This document shows, piece after piece, positions 1 through 4,669 of a DNA stretch of 5,463 bases; positions within the stretch are counted from its first letter, which is position 1, and the number at the start of each line of letters is the position of its first letter. The translations under genes were made by a program, and so were the position numbers. The notes beneath the pieces are model-generated. The model made no database searches, was not told the origin of the DNA, and saw only the letters and a program-made list of their open reading frames with translations. Source of the DNA: Actinomycetota bacterium (GTDB lineage Bacteria > Actinomycetota > Actinomycetes > JACCUZ01); assembly GCA_030841195.1 (NCBI GenBank), contig JAVEDA010000015.1, positions 1-5,463 on the forward strand, read 5' to 3'.

Positions 1-481
1 CGGTCTCGACTCCGCGCAGTGACTCGCGGGCCTGGCTGGTGAGGATCAGGAACAGCGACTCCGGCGTCGTGATGAGGATGTCGGGCGGCGTGCGGCCGAA
101 CCGCCGGCGCTCGTCAGCGGGGGTGTCGCCGGAGCGGACCCCGACCGTGAGGTCCGGCTCGGGCAGCCCCAAGCGGGTGGCCGCGTGCCGGATGCCGGCC
201 AGCGGCGCGCGCAGGTTGCGCTCGACGTCGACCGCTAGCGCCTTCATCGGGCTGACGTAGAGCACCCGGCAGCGGCGCTGCGGCTCAGCGGGAGCGGGCT
301 CGCTGGCCAGCCGATCGATCGACCAGAGGAACGCTGCCAGAGTCTTGCCGGAGCCGGTCGGGGCGACCACCAGGGCGTGTCGCCCGGCACCGATCACATC
401 CCAGGCGCCCTGCTGGGCCGCGGTCGGCGCCTGGAACGAGGCGTCGAACCACGCCTGGGTCGCGGCGCTGAACTGGCTCAC
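1..481 (-). CDS. lhr: Lhr-type ATP-dependent DNA helicase, N-terminal part (runs off left edge)
   Basis: This is the first 160 residues of a superfamily 2 helicase; the rest lies beyond the left edge. Visible motifs are an N-terminal Q-motif-like region (AAQQGAW, residues 21-27), Walker A APTGSGKT (40-47), motif Ia VSPMKALAVD (76-85) and motif Ib ITTPESL (137-143). The stretch VERNLRAPLAGIR and the VGVRSGDTPADERRR segment (113-127) are characteristic of the Lhr family, whose members are usually very long (roughly 1,500 residues) and act in DNA repair as 3'-5' translocases. The DEAD/DEVH box would come just past the edge. I chose GTG at 479-481 because GAGGA lies 7 bases upstream and because Lhr proteins typically begin just before this FSxATxAWF segment. 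It is the last gene of a probable three-gene minus-strand run. Family assignment is confident; the function in this organism is inferred. Confidence 0.93.
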   Translation of the reverse strand, partial: MSQFSAATQAWFDASFQAPTAAQQGAWDVIGAGRHALVVAPTGSGKTLAAFLWSIDRLASEPAPAEPQRRCRVLYVSPMKALAVDVERNLRAPLAGIRHAATRLGLPEPDLTVGVRSGDTPADERRRFGRTPPDILITTPESLFLILTSQARESLRGVET

Positions 482-488
482 CCCGACA

Positions 489-493
489 TCCTC
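489..493 (-). promoter_or_regulatory. Shine-Dalgarno for lhr
   Basis: Read on the minus strand, GAGGA lies 7 bases before the GTG at 481. It decides the start: no other in-frame ATG or GTG is seen nearby upstream, and the ATG inside this region is in another frame and meets a stop after three codons. Confidence 0.6.
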
Positions 494-549
494 GCCGACA
501 CCGCCGACAGATGCCGAGGGCAGGCCGCGGTCGTTCCCCGGTGCTACGT

Positions 550-741
550 CTACGTGCCGACCATCCCGAAGCCCCAGCGGTTGGCGACGTCGCGGTTGGG
601 GTCGCTGGTCGGCTCGTCCGGCGGGGTGCTCGCGTCGGTCTCCTCGACCAGGTCCTCGAGCGGGACCCGCGGCGGCAGCGCGGCGAAGCGGCTCGGCCGG
701 ACGGTCCCGCTGGCCTGGGTCTTGGGCGCGTCGTCTGCCAT
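550..741 (-). CDS. Small protein of unknown function upstream of lhr (63 residues)
   Basis: This is a 63-residue soluble protein starting at ATG 739-741 and ending in TAG, 68 bases before the lhr start and on the same strand. It has no membrane segment, signal peptide or cysteine. The N-terminal third is polar (MADDAPKT), followed by a basic and hydrophobic stretch (RPSRFAALPPRVPLEDLVEE, residues 16-35). Next comes an acidic, proline-rich linker (36-48) and an aromatic C-terminal tail (NRDVANRWGFGMVG, 49-62). The uneven composition and the conserved-looking tail resemble a short actinobacterial hypothetical protein I associate with this location, but I cannot name a family. The ribosome-binding site is weak (GGGG close to the ATG, AGAGGG about 12 bases away). 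It is probably co-transcribed with the gene on each side. The overlapping plus-strand frames are GC-driven artefacts. Confidence 0.8.
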   Translation of the reverse strand: MADDAPKTQASGTVRPSRFAALPPRVPLEDLVEETDASTPPDEPTSDPNRDVANRWGFGMVGT

Positions 742-767
742 GGCCCCAGTGTGCCCTCTGAAGGCAG

Positions 768-1190
768 CTAGGACATGGCGAGCAGGAAGATCGCGATCAC
801 GAGGACAGCCAGCTCCACGACCAGCCCCAGGAGCCCGCCGGCGCGACCCTCGCCTATCGCCGCCTGCTCCTCGGGGGTGGGCACCCGCGACGATCCCTCA
901 TAGGTACGCCCGGTCGGGTCCACCACCGAGTCGCCACGCTCGCTGACCAAGAACGTCGGGTCGGCGTTGTTGGTCACCGCGAACGACCCCATCGGGGCCG
1001 GCCGCCAGCCGCCGCGCGGTTGGTGGGTGAAGTCGTACCAGAACGCCCAGATCAGCAGCCCGGCGCCGAAGACCAGGAAGCCCCAGAAGACGCCCAGCCG
1101 GACGCCCACGGCCACGATGAGCACCACCATCAGGACGCGCAGTGCGAGGCGCCACCTCGGCAGCGCCAGCGTCCGGAGCACAACGGTCAT
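768..1190 (-). CDS. Membrane protein of unknown function (140 residues, three predicted helices)
   Basis: I do not recognise a family. Two hydrophobic segments lie close together (about residues 17-31 and 33-52), forming a likely helical hairpin. A polar loop of about 65 residues follows (53-118) with the motif FAVTNNADPTFLVSERGDS (70-88) and an acidic, proline-containing stretch (SSRVPTPEEQAAIGEG, 100-115). A C-terminal hydrophobic helix spans 119-138. The basic residues R6, R12 and R14 before the first helix suggest a cytoplasmic N-terminus. The start is ATG 1188-1190: an in-frame TAG lies one codon upstream, so the gene cannot extend further. No good Shine-Dalgarno is visible, and Met21 is a less likely alternative because it would cut into the first helix. 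It is the first gene of the minus-strand run, 26 bases before the 63-residue gene, and is divergent from the ABC exporter. Confidence 0.82.
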   Translation of the reverse strand: MTVVLRTLALPRWRLALRVLMVVLIVAVGVRLGVFWGFLVFGAGLLIWAFWYDFTHQPRGGWRPAPMGSFAVTNNADPTFLVSERGDSVVDPTGRTYEGSSRVPTPEEQAAIGEGRAGGLLGLVVELAVLVIAIFLLAMS

Positions 1191-1304
1191 GACCTATCGA
1201 CGCCCCGGCCTCGCTTCCCGTTCCCGGCGCGCCCTCGCGCGGACCCGGCCGGTGCGGACAAATCGGTTGGTGGGTTGTCGGCAGTGCTGTCTAAGGTCGA
1301 CGGC
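1191..1304. promoter_or_regulatory. Divergent intergenic region between membrane protein and ABC exporter
   Basis: This 114-base gap separates two divergent transcripts and must hold both promoters. On the plus side a -10-like TAAGGT sits near the right end (separate entry). On the minus side I see no clear -10/-35 pair. GGCGCGCC at 1226-1233 is an 8-base palindrome in very GC-rich sequence and may be chance. No operator with convincing symmetry is visible. Confidence 0.5.
1292..1297 (+). promoter_or_regulatory. Probable -10 element (TAAGGT) of the ABC exporter, leaderless pattern
   Basis: TAAGGT matches the actinobacterial TANNNT consensus and ends 7 bases before the GTG at 1305. That would place transcription start at or next to the start codon, giving a leaderless mRNA. 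A possible -35, TTGGTG, lies at 1267-1272 with a rather long 19-base spacer. The same bases contain AAGG, which could instead act as a Shine-Dalgarno 8 bases from the GTG, so the two readings compete. Confidence 0.5.
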
Positions 1305-2267
1305 GTGAGCGAGCAACCGATGATCGTGGCCCATGGCCTGGTGAAGCGTTTCGGCGACTTCACCGCCGTGGACGGGATCGACGTCGAGGTCTCGCGGGGC
1401 GAGGCGTTCGGGTTCCTCGGCCCCAACGGCGCCGGCAAGTCCTCCACGATGCGGATGATCGGCTGCGTGTCGCCGGTCACCGACGGCACGCTGCGGGTGC
1501 TCGGCCACGACCCGGCGGTCGACGGTGCCCGGATCCGAGCCCGGCTCGGCGTCGTGCCGCAGGAGGACACCCTCGACTTCGAGCTCTCCGTGATGGAGAA
1601 CCTGATCGTCTACGGCCGGTACTTCGGCATGTCGCACAAGCAGGCGACCGAGCGCGGTCGCGAGCTGCTCGAGTTCGTCCAGCTCGAGGAGCGGGCCACC
1701 AGCCAGGTCGAGCCGCTGTCGGGCGGCATGAAGCGCCGGCTGACGATCGCCCGCTCGCTGATCAACGACCCGGACATGCTGCTGCTCGACGAGCCGACCA
1801 CCGGGCTCGACCCGCAGGCTCGCCACGTGGTGTGGGACCGGCTGTTCCGGTTGAAGCAGCGTGGCGTCACCCTCGTGCTGACGACCCACTACATGGACGA
1901 GGCCGAGCAGCTGTGCGACCGCCTCGTGGTCATGGACAGGGGCCGGATCGCCGCGGAGGGGTCACCGGTCGCGCTGATCCGTGACTGGTCCACCCGGGAG
2001 GTCGTCGAGCTTCGGTTCGCGGCCGACGACACCGAGACCAGCGGCGAGAAGATCGAGGCCCTGGTGGAGCAGCCCGAGCGGCCACTGCGGGCTCTCGTCA
2101 GCCGGGTCGAGGTGCTGCCCGACCGGGTCCTGCTCTACAGCGACGACGGCGACGCCACCGTGGGCGAGCTGCACCGGGCCGGCGTCGAGCCGCAGTCGGT
2201 CCTGGTGCGTCGCAGCAGCCTCGAGGACGTCTTCCTACGCCTCACCGGCCGGAGCCTGGTCGAGTGA
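1305..2267 (+). CDS. ABC exporter ATP-binding protein, NodI/DrrA-like
   Basis: This 320-residue ATPase powers an ABC-2 type exporter. Its nucleotide-binding domain is complete: Walker A GPNGAGKS (39-46), Q-loop VPQED with Q86, signature LSGGM (138-142), Walker B MLLLDE (158-163) with catalytic Glu163, D-loop GLD (167-169) and switch His195 (TTHYMDEAEQ). The C-terminal region (about 225-320) is the usual extension of this subfamily and ends with SSLEDVFLRLTGRSL, typical of NodI and daunorubicin-exporter (DrrA) ATPases. I chose GTG 1305 because it has the -10 or AAGG element at the right distance and gives a normal family length. ATG 1320 and GTG 1284 are alternatives. The reading frame is open far upstream, but that stretch is antisense to the membrane protein gene and is not coding. 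Its stop overlaps the first permease start (GTGA), implying translational coupling. The transported substrate is unknown. Confidence 0.95.
   Translation: MSEQPMIVAHGLVKRFGDFTAVDGIDVEVSRGEAFGFLGPNGAGKSSTMRMIGCVSPVTDGTLRVLGHDPAVDGARIRARLGVVPQEDTLDFELSVMENLIVYGRYFGMSHKQATERGRELLEFVQLEERATSQVEPLSGGMKRRLTIARSLINDPDMLLLDEPTTGLDPQARHVVWDRLFRLKQRGVTLVLTTHYMDEAEQLCDRLVVMDRGRIAAEGSPVALIRDWSTREVVELRFAADDTETSGEKIEALVEQPERPLRALVSRVEVLPDRVLLYSDDGDATVGELHRAGVEPQSVLVRRSSLEDVFLRLTGRSLVE
2251..2254 (+). promoter_or_regulatory. Shine-Dalgarno for the first permease
   Basis: GGAG lies inside the end of the ATPase gene, 9 bases before the GTG at 2264. This supports that overlapping start and re-initiation after the ATPase. 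Confidence 0.5.
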
Positions 2268-3097
2268 CCACGACCCTGCCGACCGCCGCGGCGGCACCGG
2301 CGCTGCCGCCGGCGCCGTCCACCGCCCGCCTCGTGGGTCGCGCGGTCGACTTCTGGCGGCTGCAGTTCAAGCGGACCTGGCGGGGCACCTGGGCCAGCAC
2401 GGTTCTCACGCCGCTCGGCTTCCTCGCGGCGATGGGCCTCGGTCTCGGGTCCATCGTCGACAACGGCTCCGGCGCCTCGACCCTCGGCGGCGTCAGCTAC
2501 CTCGACTACATCGCGCCCGGCCTGCTGGCGGCCTCGATCATGCAGCAGGCATCGTTCGAGTCGAGCTACCCGGTGCTCGGCGCGATCAAGTGGGCCAAGC
2601 AGTACCACGCGCAGCTCGCGACCCCGCTGCGGGTGCGCGACGCGCTGGCCGGCCACGTGCTCTGGGTCGCATTGCGGCTGTCCATCAGCGCGCTGGTGTT
2701 CGTCGTCGTGATGGCGCTGTTCTCCACCTTCCACTCCTGGTGGGCGGTGCTCTGCTTACCGGCGGCGGTGCTCACCGGGCTGGCGTTCGTGCCAGGCATC
2801 TTCGCGTTCGCCGCGACCCTGGAAACCGACAGCGGGTTCGCGTTGCTGTTCCGGTTCGCGATCATGCCGATGTTCCTGTTCTCCGGCACGTTCTTCCCGG
2901 TGTCCCAGCTGCCCGACTGGCTGGAGCCGATCGCCTACTTGACGCCGCTCTGGCACGGGGTGGACCTGTGCCGCGACCTCGCGCTGGGCACGGCGTCGCT
3001 CCTGCCTGCGCTGGGTCACGTCGCCTACCTGCTGCTGTGGGTCGCCGGCGGCTACGCCTTGGCGCTGCGGCACTTCACCAGGCGGCTGGTCACATGA
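2264..3097 (+). CDS. ABC-2 type exporter permease, NodJ-like (first of two)
   Basis: This is a 277-residue membrane subunit with the six-helix layout of ABC-2 exporters. Hydrophobic segments lie at about 43-65, 79-98, 131-153, 160-184, 193-211 and 248-267. Family hallmarks are SYLDYIAPGLLAASIMQ before and within helix 2, a cytoplasmic loop ending in ATPLRVRDALAG (119-130), and MFLFSGTFFPVSQLP (203-217), with the loop LTPLWHGVDLCRDL before the last helix. The proline- and alanine-rich N-terminus (about 1-25) is probably a cytoplasmic tail. It starts at GTG 2264, overlapping the ATPase stop by 4 bases, and its own stop overlaps the next permease start by 4 bases. It is clearly paralogous to the next gene: both share SWWAV, VLTG and FLFS blocks with nearly equal spacing. 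It should pair with that permease and the ATPase. No motif reveals the substrate. Confidence 0.93.
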   Translation: MTTTLPTAAAAPALPPAPSTARLVGRAVDFWRLQFKRTWRGTWASTVLTPLGFLAAMGLGLGSIVDNGSGASTLGGVSYLDYIAPGLLAASIMQQASFESSYPVLGAIKWAKQYHAQLATPLRVRDALAGHVLWVALRLSISALVFVVVMALFSTFHSWWAVLCLPAAVLTGLAFVPGIFAFAATLETDSGFALLFRFAIMPMFLFSGTFFPVSQLPDWLEPIAYLTPLWHGVDLCRDLALGTASLLPALGHVAYLLLWVAGGYALALRHFTRRLVT

Positions 3098-3924
3098 GCA
3101 CGCCGACCGTACAGCCGTCGCCGATGCGGCTCACACCGCCGCTGCTGCAGCGGTTGGTGGGGACGGGCGGGGCCCGGCACCTGGTCGAGCGCAACGCGCG
3201 CGTCTACCGCCGCGAGTGGCTGGTGCTGGTGTCGGGTTTTCTCGAGCCGGTGTTCTACCTGTTCTCGATCGGCGTGGGGGTGTCCAAGTTGGTCGGCGAC
3301 GTCGCGCTCCCTGGCGGCGAGGTCGTCACCTACACGGCGTTCGTGGCGCCCGCGATGCTCGCGGCCAGCGCCATGAACGGCGCGGTCATCGACGCGACAT
3401 TCGGCCTGTTCTTCAAGCTCAAGTACAACAAGTTGTACGACGCGGTGCTGGCCACGCCGGTCACACCGGTGGACGTGGCCATCGGCGAGATCACCTGGGC
3501 CTTGATGCGCGGCTCGCTCTACTCGATCTCGTTCATCGTGGTGATGCTCGTCATCGGGCTGATCTCGTCGTGGTGGGCGGTGTTCGCCCTGCCCGTCGTG
3601 GTGCTCACCGGGTTCGCGTTCGCCGCAATCGGCACCGCCTGCACGACGTACATGAGGTCCTGGCAGGACTTCAGCTACATCACCCTGGTGCAGCTGCCGA
3701 TCTTCCTGTTCTCAGCCACCTTCTACCCGCTGTCGGTCTACCCCGAGTCGCTGCAGTGGGTGGTGCGCTGCTCGCCGCTCTACCACTCGGCCACGCTGCT
3801 CCGGGAGCTCACGACGGGCACGGTAGGCCCCGGCTCGTTGGTGCACGTCGCGGTGCTCGTGGCGCTGGGTGTCGTGGGCATGGTGGTCACCGGGAGGCGG
3901 CTGGAGAAGCTGCTGCTCACCTGA
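3094..3924 (+). CDS. ABC-2 type exporter permease, NodJ-like (second of two)
   Basis: This is a 276-residue paralogue of the preceding permease. A charged cytoplasmic N-terminus (HLVERNARVYRREW, 29-42) precedes hydrophobic segments at about 43-62, 80-100, 134-155, 160-183, 193-211 and 247-266. The conserved block YTAFVAPAMLAASAMNGA (80-97) and the loop YNKLYDAVLATPVTPVDVAIGE (111-132) are strongly NodJ-like, closer to that family than the same regions of its neighbour. FLFS falls at 204-207, the same numbering as in the first permease. The start is ATG 3094, in an ATGA overlap with the previous stop; AGGCGG about 8 bases upstream is a weak ribosome-binding site. The open frame continues upstream but only as a shadow of the other two exporter genes. 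It most likely forms a heterodimeric channel with the first permease, an inference from tandem order and coupling. Confidence 0.93.
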   Translation: MSTPTVQPSPMRLTPPLLQRLVGTGGARHLVERNARVYRREWLVLVSGFLEPVFYLFSIGVGVSKLVGDVALPGGEVVTYTAFVAPAMLAASAMNGAVIDATFGLFFKLKYNKLYDAVLATPVTPVDVAIGEITWALMRGSLYSISFIVVMLVIGLISSWWAVFALPVVVLTGFAFAAIGTACTTYMRSWQDFSYITLVQLPIFLFSATFYPLSVYPESLQWVVRCSPLYHSATLLRELTTGTVGPGSLVHVAVLVALGVVGMVVTGRRLEKLLLT

Positions 3925-3939
3925 GCTGTGGCGGTCGTT

Positions 3940-3945
3940 TAGGCT
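3940..3945 (+). promoter_or_regulatory. Probable -10 element (TAGGCT) of the carbonic anhydrase gene, leaderless pattern
   Basis: TAGGCT matches TANNNT and lies 7 bases before the GTG at 3953, the same spacing as before the ABC ATPase. No Shine-Dalgarno precedes that GTG, which favours a leaderless transcript. It sits in the 28-base gap after the exporter stop, so the gene could also be reached by read-through. No clear -35 is visible. Confidence 0.5.
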
Positions 3946-3952
3946 CGCCGTC

Positions 3953-4453
3953 GTGCCGACCGACGATGTGTTCGCCGACGTGCTGGGAGCCAACGAGGCC
4001 TACTCCGCGCGCCACCAGTACGGCGACCTCGAGGCAGTGGCTGCCCGTGGCCTCGCGGTGCTCACCTGCATGGACTCCCGGATCGACCCGCTGCGGATGC
4101 TGGGCCTGTCGCCCGGGGACGCCAAGATCCTGCGCAACGCGGGTGCCCGGGTCACTGACGACGTCCTGCGCACCCTGGCTCTGGCCGACTACCTGCTCGG
4201 CGTCGACCGGGTGATGGTCGTCGCGCACACCGGCTGCCGGATGGCGACCGGCGACGAGGCGGACATCCACCGGGCGATCCAGGAGGCCGGGGGACCGGAC
4301 ACCCGCAGCATCGCCTTCCTCACCACCGACGACCAGGAGGCGGCGCTCCGCCAAGACGTGCAGCGGGTGAAGTCGTGGCCCTACCTGGACAACCTGGCGG
4401 TCGGCGGCTTCGTGTTCGACCTGGACACCGGCCGGCTCCGCCAGGTCTGCTGA
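3953..4453 (+). CDS. Beta-class carbonic anhydrase (small actinobacterial type)
   Basis: This 166-residue enzyme should interconvert CO2 and bicarbonate in the cytoplasm; it has no signal peptide or membrane segment. The zinc ligands are present as Cys39 (in LTCMDSR), His92 and Cys95 (in AHTGCRM), with the Asp41-Arg43 catalytic dyad. The segment KILRNAGARVTDDVLRTLALADYLLG (58-83) is the conserved helix and strand region of the family, and VGGFVFDLDTGRLRQV near the end is the usual C-terminal strand. Length and motif spacing match the short actinobacterial group that includes M. tuberculosis Rv1284, about 163 residues. GTG 3953 is chosen for its position after TAGGCT and for the family length; GTG at 3968 would remove five residues and is less likely. 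It lies 28 bases after the exporter genes and 17 before DUF3046. Nothing links it functionally to the exporter. Confidence 0.93.
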   Translation: MPTDDVFADVLGANEAYSARHQYGDLEAVAARGLAVLTCMDSRIDPLRMLGLSPGDAKILRNAGARVTDDVLRTLALADYLLGVDRVMVVAHTGCRMATGDEADIHRAIQEAGGPDTRSIAFLTTDDQEAALRQDVQRVKSWPYLDNLAVGGFVFDLDTGRLRQVC

Positions 4454-4458
4454 GCAGG

Positions 4459-4464
4459 GATACT
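4459..4464 (+). promoter_or_regulatory. Possible -10 element (GATACT) of the DUF3046 gene
   Basis: GATACT lies 6 bases before the GTG at 4471 and is a relaxed -10 match (A at position 2, T at position 6). It fits the same leaderless arrangement seen before the two preceding transcription units. The gap is only 17 bases and shows no good Shine-Dalgarno. Confidence 0.4.
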
Positions 4465-4470
4465 GGTCCG

Positions 4471-4662
4471 GTGCGGGTGTCGGACTTCTGGGACCGGATG
4501 CGGGCGACCTTCGGGCCGCACGCCGAGTCGGTGGTGGAGCTGCATGTGCTCAGCCAGCTGGGCGGGCGGACACCGGCGCAGGCGCTCGCTGCCGGGGAGC
4601 CGACTGTCGACGTGTGGCGGGCTGTCTGCGAGGGCCTCGAGGTGCCCGCCGCGCAACGCTGA
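4471..4662 (+). CDS. DUF3046 family protein (63 residues)
   Basis: This 63-residue soluble protein belongs to DUF3046, a family of actinobacterial proteins of about 60-70 residues with no known function. Recognisable features are the N-terminal VSDFWDRMRATFG (3-15), the central HVLSQLGGRTPAQALAAGE (25-43) and the C-terminal VDVWRAVCEGLEVPAAQR (46-63). Matching positions in the family read roughly L-x-DFWxRM, LGGRTxxEALxxG and VWRAVCExxxVPxxxR. GTG 4471 gives the normal family start; an upstream extension in this frame would overlap the carbonic anhydrase gene. In many actinobacteria DUF3046 sits just upstream of recA and recX (in M. tuberculosis Rv2738c is next to recA). Here the next gene is convergent and is not recA. 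Family assignment is firm; its role is unknown. Confidence 0.93.
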   Translation: MRVSDFWDRMRATFGPHAESVVELHVLSQLGGRTPAQALAAGEPTVDVWRAVCEGLEVPAAQR

Positions 4663-4669
4663 CGCGTCA
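4660..4669. other. Perfect palindrome TGACGCGTCA containing both convergent stop codons
   Basis: The plus-strand TGA of the DUF3046 gene (4660-4662) and the minus-strand TGA of the beta-propeller gene (TCA at 4667-4669) are the two ends of a 10-base perfect palindrome with a CGCG centre. It is too short, and lacks a T tract, to be a convincing intrinsic terminator. No other terminator lies between the two genes. Confidence 0.75.

Noticed and set aside
377..946. A 189-codon plus-strand open frame, plus several shorter ones, across the left part of the window
   Set aside because: They lie antisense to lhr, the 63-residue gene and the membrane protein gene, have arginine-, proline- and alanine-rich low-complexity translations, and have no domain. 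They follow from high GC, which makes stop codons rare.
1226..1233. GGCGCGCC palindrome as a possible operator in the divergent intergenic region
   Set aside because: Eight-base GC palindromes are expected by chance in sequence this GC-rich. No second copy or longer symmetry surrounds it.
1020..1304. N-terminal extension of the ABC ATPase by up to 95 residues
   Set aside because: The extension reads antisense through the membrane protein gene and gives a Gln-, Glu- and His-rich translation unlike any ABC ATPase. GTG 1305 gives the normal family length and has a suitable upstream element.
1981..3093. A long plus-strand frame that would fuse more than 370 residues in front of the second permease
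   Set aside because: That part is out of frame with the clear ATPase and first permease genes and its translation is arginine- and alanine-rich with no recognisable motif. The ATGA overlap at 3094 explains the real start.
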